DNA from: Anditalea andensis
GTDB taxonomy: Bacteria; Bacteroidota; Bacteroidia; Cytophagales; Cyclobacteriaceae
Direction: 5' to 3'
DNA: 64,000 nt
NCBI RefSeq assembly: GCF_000714815.1
Contig: NZ_JMIH01000015.1
Location: forward strand, 124,001-188,000
Each line of letters begins with the position of its first letter. Positions within the stretch are counted from its first letter, which is position 1. The translations under genes were made by a program, and so were the position numbers. Under the pieces are notes generated by a model. It saw only the letters and a list, made by a program, of their open reading frames with translations, searched no databases and was not told the DNA's origin. Positions 43,321 through 50,840 of the stretch are shown here, piece after piece.

Positions 43321-45204
43321 ATGAGTGATCAGATAAAACACGAATGCGGGATCGCCATGTTAAGGCTGCGCAAACCGCTTCAATACTATATAGATAAGTA
43401 TGGCTCTCCTATGTATGCCCCAAATCGCCTTTATGTGCTGATGCAAAAGCAGATAAACCGGGGGCAAGATGGGGCAGGATTGGCCAATATAAAAATCGGT
43501 ACTTCCCCAGGCACTAGGTATATAAGTAGGTACCGTTCTGTGGAGCCCCAGGCTGTTAATGATATCTTCTCTAAAATATCTAAAAAGTACAAAAAAGCTA
43601 GAAAAATAGGAGGAGATGTATTGGGCATGGATGCAGAGTATCTTAAAAACAACATTGCATTTTCGGGAGAAGTATGGTTAGGCCATCTTCGGTATGGTAC
43701 TCATGGAGAGAACAGCATAGAAACGTGCCATCCATTTCTTAGACAGAACAACTGGAGGAGCCGAAACTTGGTCATGGCAGGAAATTTTAATATGACCAAT
43801 GTGGAAAAGTTATTTAGCAAGTTGGTAGAATTAGGTCAGCATCCTAAGGAAAAGACGGACACCGTTACTGTAATGGAAAAAATCGGTCATTTCTTGGATG
43901 AAGAAAACCAGCGTATATTTGACAAATATAAAGGAGAGTATACAAATGAGGAGATTACTGAGGTCATAGAGCGTGAATTGGATGTAGCCCGTATATTGAG
44001 GAGGTCTTGTAGGGATTTTGACGGAGGGTATGCCATGGCCGGAATGATCGGAAATGGGTCCAGTTTTGTGGTGCGTGATCCTTCAGGAATACGTCCTGCA
44101 TATTATTATGCCGATGATGAAATAGTAGTAATAGCCTCTGAGAAGCCTGCCATTAAAAGTGCCTTCAATATTGATTATAACCAGATCAAGGAAATAAGCC
44201 CGGGAGCTGCTTTGGTGGTAAATAGGGATGGTTCATTTGCGGAACATCAGATTATGACCCCTAGAGCAAAAACCTCCTGTTCATTTGAAAGGATTTATTT
44301 TTCCAGAGGAACTGATCCCGATATATATAGAGAGAGAAAAAACCTGGGTAAGTTATTGATACCCCAAATATTGGAGGCTATAGATTTTGACCTTAAAAAT
44401 ACGGTTTTCAGCTATATTCCCAATACTGCTGAAACAGCATTTCTCGGTATGATAGAGGGGCTTGAAGATTATCTTAGTGCAAAGCGTAGAGAGGTGTTGT
44501 TGGAAGGGAAGCCCCATTTGGGAGATATAGAAGATCTATTACATTTCCGCCCCAGGGTAGAAAAGTTAGTCAGCAAGGATGTAAAACTCAGAACATTTAT
44601 CACTAATGATAATGATCGTGATGAAATGGTTGCTAATGTTTATGACACTACATACGGTGTCATCAGGTCAGGTGTAGATACTATAGTGGTGATAGACGAT
44701 TCTATTGTAAGGGGGACTACTTTAGAAAAAAGTATCCTTACTACCTTGGACAGACTTCAGCCAAAGCGGATCATAGTGGTGTCTTCTGCGCCACAGATAA
44801 GGTATCCAGACTGTTATGGTATCGATATGTCTAAAATGAAGGAATTTATTGCCTTCAGAGCTACTTTAGAGCTGCTTCATGAGACTGGTCAGACAGATGT
44901 ATTGGATAAGGTGTATGATCAATGTATTGATCATCCCCATTCTAAAGAAAATTTTGTGAAGGCTATTTATGCATCATTTACGGATCAGCAAATTTCGGAT
45001 AAAGTGGCTGAAATTATTACCTCTCCACAGATAAATGCCGAAGTAAGGGTGATTTATCAGACCGTTAAAAACTTAAATAAAGCTTGTCCTGACCATATTG
45101 GTGATTGGTATTTCACGGGTAATTATCCCACTGACGGAGGCATGCATGTAGTGAACCGCTCATTTGCCAATTTCAGAGAAGGTAAAATTGTAAGGGCATA
45201 TTGA
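43321..45204 (+). CDS. PurF-like amidophosphoribosyltransferase, enlarged form
   Basis: Protein of 627 aa, against about 460-510 for ordinary PurF. The N-terminal Ntn glutaminase has Cys9 after a short leader (MSDQIKHEC-GIA), which would need removal to free the Cys as in other PurF precursors. 'INRGQDGAGLA' and 'GHLRYGTHGENS' follow. The PRTase domain has the PRPP loop 'VVVIDDSIVRGTTLEKS' near residues 453-468. Extra sequence lies between the domains (about 160-220 and 350-430). It may catalyse the first step of purine synthesis or act as a divergent paralog; I leave the gene symbol blank for that reason. Confidence 0.8.
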   Translation: MSDQIKHECGIAMLRLRKPLQYYIDKYGSPMYAPNRLYVLMQKQINRGQDGAGLANIKIGTSPGTRYISRYRSVEPQAVNDIFSKISKKYKKARKIGGDVLGMDAEYLKNNIAFSGEVWLGHLRYGTHGENSIETCHPFLRQNNWRSRNLVMAGNFNMTNVEKLFSKLVELGQHPKEKTDTVTVMEKIGHFLDEENQRIFDKYKGEYTNEEITEVIERELDVARILRRSCRDFDGGYAMAGMIGNGSSFVVRDPSGIRPAYYYADDEIVVIASEKPAIKSAFNIDYNQIKEISPGAALVVNRDGSFAEHQIMTPRAKTSCSFERIYFSRGTDPDIYRERKNLGKLLIPQILEAIDFDLKNTVFSYIPNTAETAFLGMIEGLEDYLSAKRREVLLEGKPHLGDIEDLLHFRPRVEKLVSKDVKLRTFITNDNDRDEMVANVYDTTYGVIRSGVDTIVVIDDSIVRGTTLEKSILTTLDRLQPKRIIVVSSAPQIRYPDCYGIDMSKMKEFIAFRATLELLHETGQTDVLDKVYDQCIDHPHSKENFVKAIYASFTDQQISDKVAEIITSPQINAEVRVIYQTVKNLNKACPDHIGDWYFTGNYPTDGGMHVVNRSFANFREGKIVRAY

Positions 45205-45226
45205 AATCATTTCTATTTAGTTGATT

Positions 45227-45772
45227 ATGAAAAATTGTATATTAGTTTGCTTATTGTTAATGTTTTTCGGCTCAGCTTATGCGCAAGAGGAATTGATTAT
45301 GTTCCGGGAAAATCTGGAACCCCTTTGCGGCAAAACTTTTGAGGGAAGGCTGGTCTTTCCAGCAGAGGGGAGGGAACCTTTTTCAAGTAATCCTATGACC
45401 ATGACAGTGGCGCATTGTTCTCCAGATACTGTAAAAATACCTTTTCATGTAGGGACTGATAGGTCTAGGACCTGGGTACTTTCTTTTGGCAATGATGGCC
45501 TTCAGCTTAAACATGATCATAGACACGAAGATGGCACTCCGGATGAAGTAACAAATTATGGAGGTCTTTCTTCATCAGAAAGCACGGCATGGGAGGTTCA
45601 CTTCCCTGCCGATGAAGAAACAGCAGCTATGCTTCCCCGGGCTAAAGACAATGTTTGGACCATGGCCATAGACAGAGATGCGAAGATTTTTAGTTATATA
45701 CTGTCAGTAGATGGTAAAAAAGCCGTTCAGATAGATTTTGATATAGATCTGGGTACGGAAAGCGGACTTTGA
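45227..45772 (+). CDS. Secreted protein of unknown function
   Basis: Protein of 181 aa with a signal peptide (MKNCILVCLLLMFFGSAYAQ). The mature part, with 'LEPLCGKTFEGRLVFPAEG' and 'LKHDHRHEDGTPDEVTNYGG', is rich in His and acidic residues and looks like one beta-rich domain. I do not recognise it. The frame starts at a TTG at 45221, but the ATG at 45227 is better. It follows the PurF-like gene by 22 bp. Confidence 0.75.
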   Translation: MKNCILVCLLLMFFGSAYAQEELIMFRENLEPLCGKTFEGRLVFPAEGREPFSSNPMTMTVAHCSPDTVKIPFHVGTDRSRTWVLSFGNDGLQLKHDHRHEDGTPDEVTNYGGLSSSESTAWEVHFPADEETAAMLPRAKDNVWTMAIDRDAKIFSYILSVDGKKAVQIDFDIDLGTESGL

Positions 45773-45784
45773 TTATGAAAAAAT

Positions 45785-45816
45785 AATAGAGGCGGACCAA
45801 ATGATCCGCCTCTATT
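45785..45816. terminator. Bidirectional terminator
   Basis: AATAGAGGCGGA (45785-45796) pairs perfectly with TCCGCCTCTATT (45805-45816). It lies between convergent genes, 13 nt after the secreted-protein stop and 8 nt from the response-regulator stop, and can serve both. Confidence 0.85.
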
Positions 45817-45823
45817 TCGTAGT

Positions 45824-46183
45824 TTACAATCCTCGGATTACTGTGAGGAGTTCATCAGGATTGATAGGCTTACTTATATAAGCATCCGCTCCCAGTTCGA
45901 TTGCTTTACTGGCTACTTCTTCATCACCATAACGGGTGATCATAATGACTTTCCCTACCTTATTGTCTCTTTTGATGGTTTCCAGTATATGGAGCCCGTT
46001 ATCATCGGGTAATCTATAATCCAAGATGGCAAGATCATAAGATTCCTTTTCTAATAGGCTCAGTGCTTTTTTAGCAGACTGTGCATCGTGTGTTCGATAC
46101 TGGTTTTTATCTAAAAATCGCGTCAATAGTTTACAAAAAACCACATCGTCTTCTACCACTAATATATTTTTTATCATATTCAT
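45824..46183 (-). CDS. Single-domain response regulator
   Basis: A lone CheY-like receiver of 119 aa with no output domain. The acidic pair is in 'ILVVEDDVVF', the phospho-Asp in 'LAILDYRLPDDNG' and the Lys in 'ISKPINPDELL'. Its sequence is close to the receiver of the NtrC-type regulator at 40196-41560 (shared 'DYRLPD', then 'KP(I/V)NPDELL'). It lies 18 bp after the ATP-grasp gene on the same strand and is the last gene of that operon. An ATG two codons in (46177) is an alternative start. Confidence 0.9.
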   Translation of the reverse strand: MNMIKNILVVEDDVVFCKLLTRFLDKNQYRTHDAQSAKKALSLLEKESYDLAILDYRLPDDNGLHILETIKRDNKVGKVIMITRYGDEEVASKAIELGADAYISKPINPDELLTVIRGL

Positions 46184-46201
46184 TTTTTATATGTGGTTAA
46201 A

Positions 46202-47593
46202 TTAATTAAAACTCATTTCCTTATCAAATGTCTTGATAGCATTTTGGTCAATTGCGTATACCGCCATGACACTTTGGATAAATCCTCTGATGAGTTCATC
46301 TATTCCTAAGCCAAGCAAAGCAAAGTTTCTAACATCAAATAATATTAACCTTTCATCAGCATAAGACCAGCCATCATCACCTTTTACAGATAGATTAGTG
46401 CCATATACTTCCCAACTGCTCATGTTTTCTGGTAGGGGCTGGTTAAGTGGAAACCTGGATTTTCGGCTATACACCGCTAATGGGCGCATGCCTTCAGAAG
46501 TGGCATGCATCATCATTCTTAGATCAAATGCATAACTTCTACCTTTATTGTCCGGTATAGTCCCAACATGGTACCAAGTGTCTTTAGTATGACTGCCTTC
46601 GTTATAGTTACTATGGATAAGCTGCTGTACTATATAAAGTTCGTCTGGATCTGAAGCGAGTTCACTTAGCGCCACATCGAGTTCTTTTTGGTTTATAATA
46701 GTATAGACGCCCTGTCCAGCATTACTGTCAGGTACTTTTATTACCATACTTCCTCCTAGTTTGTCAAAATGTGACTGCAGCTGGTGGTATGGTATATTTC
46801 GGAACGTTTTGGGGGTGAATATCTCTATCCCTTTATCTTTAAATTGCTCATTGAACTCATCGTACGCCCTACTGGCTACCTCTTTGTTTCGTCCTCCGGC
46901 CAGACAGGCTTCTATTGGGTTTAAGAGAAGTGTTCTAGAGTTTTTGGGTAACCTGTTCCAAGGCTCCTGGGTAACATATCTAAATGCTGCCCTGATTTCC
47001 ACCCAGTGATCTTCACCTTCCCGGACAAACATTTTTCCGTTCCTAAATTGTACAGGAGGATCTGTATCTTCATTTTTGAACTGGGCCAAATATACATTTT
47101 CATCAAAAACTTCAGCGATGGTAGCTGCGTAACCGATGTTCTCCATAGGATTTTTATCATAAATGACAGCCAGCGCTCCAGATTCATCATGCTGGTCTAC
47201 CATATCCTTGAAGGTTTCTTCGATCAGCCTTCTGTACCCACCCTGTTCGTAATTAAAATCCAGAAGGGGCATGGATTTTTGCCCTGATGGGCAACTGTTA
47301 GTTTCTATTAATGTGAGTTTTCTGTTACCTTCATTATTGGTCACATGCATCATATCCGTACCAGACCAACGGAAATATTTGGGTTGATACTTTAGTATGG
47401 ACAGGATAGCATCCAGGTTTGCTTTTGGGTTGAGCCTGAGGTATCTTTCTGCTATCTGATGATGGGATAAATTTAAAAAAGTAGATACCAAAGGGTGGAT
47501 ATTAGAGTTAAGGGCCCTTGGATACCAGTGATCTGCCGGCTCAAAATCTCCTGGTTCTACCAAATGGACATTGGGTGATATGGAAAGTTTCAT
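46202..47593 (-). CDS. ATP-grasp family protein of unknown substrate
   Basis: Protein of 463 aa. The C-terminal half looks like an ATP-grasp fold: a glycine loop 'VIKVPDSNAGQGVYTI' (about residues 284-299), an adenine-binding strand 'LYIVQQLI' (319-326), and the metal-binding 'AFDLRMMM' (355-362) with 'VYSRKSRFPL'. The N-terminal half, with 'LTLIETNSCPSGQKSMPLLD', is of no family I recognise. ATP-grasp enzymes ligate a carboxylate to an amine or thiol through an acyl phosphate. It is flanked by a TauE-type permease upstream and a response regulator downstream. Substrate is unknown. Confidence 0.72.
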   Translation of the reverse strand: MKLSISPNVHLVEPGDFEPADHWYPRALNSNIHPLVSTFLNLSHHQIAERYLRLNPKANLDAILSILKYQPKYFRWSGTDMMHVTNNEGNRKLTLIETNSCPSGQKSMPLLDFNYEQGGYRRLIEETFKDMVDQHDESGALAVIYDKNPMENIGYAATIAEVFDENVYLAQFKNEDTDPPVQFRNGKMFVREGEDHWVEIRAAFRYVTQEPWNRLPKNSRTLLLNPIEACLAGGRNKEVASRAYDEFNEQFKDKGIEIFTPKTFRNIPYHQLQSHFDKLGGSMVIKVPDSNAGQGVYTIINQKELDVALSELASDPDELYIVQQLIHSNYNEGSHTKDTWYHVGTIPDNKGRSYAFDLRMMMHATSEGMRPLAVYSRKSRFPLNQPLPENMSSWEVYGTNLSVKGDDGWSYADERLILFDVRNFALLGLGIDELIRGFIQSVMAVYAIDQNAIKTFDKEMSFN

Positions 47594-47627
47594 ATAATTT
47601 TCATTAGCTTTTTGTGTTGTATTTTAA

Positions 47628-48383
47628 TTAAGCAGCTTGTATAATATCTGAAATAAATGCTTTGTTCTGCCATAGCATTAATATGCCACTGACTACCATA
47701 CTGGCTACTACTATTTTTCGGAAGACTTCATCTGACATCCGGCCTAAAATTAGTTTACCAAAATATATAGCAGTCATAGAGACTACTCCTATTAAAAGGC
47801 CATACTTTAGTACTTCTCCATTTACATACCCTAGGTAAGCATAGCTGATGATCTTGGTGAGGTGGAGGAGGATGGCATTGGCAGAACGGGTACCCAATAA
47901 AGCCTCTTTGGAAATTCCATAGCTTAGATACGCAGAATTCATCAGAGGGCCTACACCTCCTATTAATCCCGATAAAAAAGCTACACCCAGCCCCATGGGA
48001 GCAAAGTGCCAGGCTTTTATTTTGAATCTACTTGGTTTGGTTTTTTTCTTAAATTGCATCACTGTAGATACAAGTAAAAGGCCTATCAGTATCTGTAAAT
48101 AATCAGAAGAAAGTTCGGCAAAGAGCCTGGCCCCTATGATAGATCCTATAATAGTGGAGGGAAATAACCATGCAAATAATTTCCAATCGATGTCTTTCCA
48201 AAAAAAGAATACTTTCGATGTACTGCTCATCCCGATGCTGATAGTCATGACCGGGGCTACTGCCTTTACTCCCACTACCAGTGCCACTAAAGGCATTAAC
48301 AATAAACTGGCCCCACCGCCGCTGAGCACACTAAGAATAAAAATGACAAAGGCCCCTAATAGGACCAAAATGATTTGCAACAT
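47628..48383 (-). CDS. TauE/SafE family membrane permease
   Basis: Protein of 251 aa with about eight membrane segments. The two family repeats are visible: 'GGGASLLLMPLVALVVGVKA' and 'LSGLIGGVGPLMNSAYLSYG'. Members export sulfite, sulfoacetate or other organosulfur anions. The gene is first in an operon with the ATP-grasp protein and response regulator (spacers 34 and 18 bp). Substrate is inference; nothing in the window carries out sulfonate metabolism. Confidence 0.85.
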   Translation of the reverse strand: MLQIILVLLGAFVIFILSVLSGGGASLLLMPLVALVVGVKAVAPVMTISIGMSSTSKVFFFWKDIDWKLFAWLFPSTIIGSIIGARLFAELSSDYLQILIGLLLVSTVMQFKKKTKPSRFKIKAWHFAPMGLGVAFLSGLIGGVGPLMNSAYLSYGISKEALLGTRSANAILLHLTKIISYAYLGYVNGEVLKYGLLIGVVSMTAIYFGKLILGRMSDEVFRKIVVASMVVSGILMLWQNKAFISDIIQAA

Positions 48384-48557
48384 ATTTAAAGAAGCTGTTT
48401 AAATTTATACCTTTACAGGTATATACGAATTTTGTCAATTGATTATAAATATTATGCCAGAAAATTATAGCAAACCCAAATCATACCTTCATTACCTTCT
48501 GGATATTAAAGGTATGTACTGACGTAAGGATCTGGCGCTGATGTATAAGTAAAGAAT

Positions 48558-49610
48558 ATGAATATAGAATTATTGAAGAAGATCTGTGAGGTACCAGGTG
48601 CTCCAGGCTTTGAATCACAGGTGCGGAATCTCATTTTGGCCGAGCTTAAACCTATCTGTAATGAGATCCAAGTGGACAACATGGGGAGCGTAATCGCTAT
48701 CAAAAGAGGGGTTTCGGACGTTGACGGTCAGCAAAAGAAGGTAATGGTAGCTGCACATATGGATGAAATAGGGTTCATCGTTACTCATATAGATGATAAC
48801 GGTTTTATAAAATTTCATCCCTTGGGCGGTTTTGATCCTAAAACACTTACTGCTCAAAGGGTCATCGTACACGGAACAAAGGATTTGATAGGAGTGATGG
48901 GGAGTAAGCCCATACATGTCATGTCTCCAGAGGAGAAAAATAAACTTCCTAAACTCACTGACTATTTTATAGATATGGGAATGAGCAAAGAGGAAGTGAT
49001 GAAATTCATAAAAATAGGAGACCCTATTACCAGAGACAGGGCACTTATTGAAATGGGGGACTGTGTAAATTGTAAATCTATAGATAATAGGGTAGCTGTT
49101 TTCATTTTATTGGAAGCTTTAAAGTCTCTGGAGGATATTCCATATGATCTCTATGCCGTCTTTACTGTGCAGGAAGAAGTCGGTCTTAGAGGTGCCAATG
49201 TAGCTGCGCACGCAATAAATCCAGATTTTGGAATAGCGCTTGACACGACTATAGCTTATGATGTACCTGGATCTCAGGCCCATGAAAGGATAACTGAATT
49301 GGGCAAAGGAACCGCTATCAAAATAATGGATGCAATGACTATCTGTGATTATAGAATGGTGGATTTCATGAAGAAAACCGCTGATAAAAAACAAATCAGA
49401 TGGCAGCCCGAAATCTTGACCGCAGGAGGTACAGATACCGCGGGACTACAGCGTATGGGTAAAAACGGTTCGATAGCAGGGGCAATATCCATCCCTACCC
49501 GCCACTTGCATCAGGTGATAGAAATGGCCCATAAAAATGACATCCAAAGCAGTATAGATCTATTAAAGGCTTGTGTAGAGGAGATTGATCAATATAGCTG
49601 GGAACACTAG
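48558..49610 (+). CDS. M42 family metallopeptidase
   Basis: Zinc aminopeptidase of 350 aa (glutamyl-aminopeptidase / FrvX type), forming large self-compartmentalised cytoplasmic particles. Ligands are seen in 'VMVAAHMDEIGFIV', 'SIDNRVAVFILLEA' and 'VFTVQEEVGLRGANVA' (catalytic Glu and metal Glu), and near the end in 'IPTRHLHQVIEM' (His ligand). The body is full length with no defects. Confidence 0.92.
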   Translation: MNIELLKKICEVPGAPGFESQVRNLILAELKPICNEIQVDNMGSVIAIKRGVSDVDGQQKKVMVAAHMDEIGFIVTHIDDNGFIKFHPLGGFDPKTLTAQRVIVHGTKDLIGVMGSKPIHVMSPEEKNKLPKLTDYFIDMGMSKEEVMKFIKIGDPITRDRALIEMGDCVNCKSIDNRVAVFILLEALKSLEDIPYDLYAVFTVQEEVGLRGANVAAHAINPDFGIALDTTIAYDVPGSQAHERITELGKGTAIKIMDAMTICDYRMVDFMKKTADKKQIRWQPEILTAGGTDTAGLQRMGKNGSIAGAISIPTRHLHQVIEMAHKNDIQSSIDLLKACVEEIDQYSWEH

Positions 49611-49718
49611 ATATAAGTTGTTTAAAAAAATATAGGGTTTACAAAAGAGGATAATACTATTCGATAATTTCTTGATTAGGAAATGTCGGATAGTGCTATC
49701 CCAAACTTTGGCGGTATG

Positions 49719-50171
49719 CTACGAGGTTTTAATCTTTTTTTTCGGTAATTTTTTTTGCAAATAGCCTACCAAATCTTCATAATGGGTGTGTTCATGGTTA
49801 CTCATGCTGAAAGATGTTTTGTCGGAAAAGACCATGGTCAATTGTTTAAATTCTTTTTTATTTGCAATGATTTTTTCTTCTTGCCATGCCAGTACCTCAT
49901 TTAACCTGTATTCATTTTTCCATCCCCTCAGCGGTATTTTAACAAAAAACGATTCTTTACCTGCTGAAATAAACCTGTATCCTGCCATCATTTTCACCAA
50001 AATGACCAGCAGCACAACAGTAAGTAAGGAAGCACTAAATAAATAAAACCAAAAATTATAAGTTTGGTATCTACTATAATCGAGTATGATGTAGACCAAT
50101 CCTGCGAATAGGATCCCTATTACGATTAAGAGCGAAAAGTAGGTACTGCTTTTAGGCTTACAATGAATCAT
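49719..50171 (-). CDS. Membrane protein with PH-like domain, unknown function
   Basis: Protein of 150 aa with two membrane segments ('FSLLIVIGILFAGLVYIIL', 'LFSASLLTVVLLVILV') followed by a small beta-rich domain ('SAGKESFFVKIPLRGW', 'VFSDKTSFSMSNHEHTHYED') and a Lys-rich tail. This resembles bacterial PH-domain membrane proteins. It overlaps the end of the AcpH gene by 4 bp and is co-translated with it. Confidence 0.65.
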   Translation of the reverse strand: MIHCKPKSSTYFSLLIVIGILFAGLVYIILDYSRYQTYNFWFYLFSASLLTVVLLVILVKMMAGYRFISAGKESFFVKIPLRGWKNEYRLNEVLAWQEEKIIANKKEFKQLTMVFSDKTSFSMSNHEHTHYEDLVGYLQKKLPKKKIKTS

Positions 50172-50764
50172 ACGCTCTCTTTTAAAGCTTCAAACCTTTC
50201 CTTGGAATAAGTTACGAGTAGAGGGAAAAATTCTTTAAAATGCGCTAAAAGTACATCGTAGTTTTCTTCTAAAAAAAGATGTGCAGTTTCCATTTTTGAA
50301 TTAAAGCTGGTCCGTTTAGAAACTCCTATCATAGCATCTCTTATGCCATCAAGTCTTCCATATGATACAAGCCAGTTATAACTGACCATCATATCAAAAG
50401 CGATCAGAAAGTTGGGAGGAAGGATAGCTTTGTGACCATTTAGTATTTCATATACCTGAGCGGCATAGATGTCGATGGGTACAGGATGATATTCTTCCCA
50501 GAACTTTGATAGAAAATGATCAAAATACATGTCTGTAATTACGGTAGAATACCTTGCATATATAGGCCTGAGCAGAGATTGGGCTTCCTTTACGACAGGG
50601 TGGGTATCTGTAAATGTATCTATTTCCCTGTGAAGCTGTACTCCTATAATGATCTCTGGCTCATAGGTTTTTGTAAGGTCTCCCCTTACAAAATCTCCAA
50701 TATAATTTCCGATCAATACCTTCGGATCTCCAAATGACAGATATGCGTGTGCTAGAAAATTCAA
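50168..50764 (-). CDS. Acyl carrier protein phosphodiesterase-like protein
   Basis: Protein of 198 aa of the AcpH (DUF479) family. The start 'MNFLAHAYLSFGDPKVLIGN', followed by 'YIGDFVRGD', and 'GVQLHREIDTFTDTHPVVKE' are characteristic, and the metal ligands (His, Asp) lie in these blocks. AcpH removes the 4'-phosphopantetheine arm from holo-ACP. In many Bacteroidota the exact activity is untested. It is upstream of, and overlaps, the small PH-like membrane protein gene. Confidence 0.85.
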   Translation of the reverse strand: MNFLAHAYLSFGDPKVLIGNYIGDFVRGDLTKTYEPEIIIGVQLHREIDTFTDTHPVVKEAQSLLRPIYARYSTVITDMYFDHFLSKFWEEYHPVPIDIYAAQVYEILNGHKAILPPNFLIAFDMMVSYNWLVSYGRLDGIRDAMIGVSKRTSFNSKMETAHLFLEENYDVLLAHFKEFFPLLVTYSKERFEALKESV

Positions 50765-50840
50765 ATTGCGAAAACTTAAGGTGTTGATCTTTATTAACCT
50801 AACTTATTATAGTAATTTTATGTCCTAAAAATAAACATTG

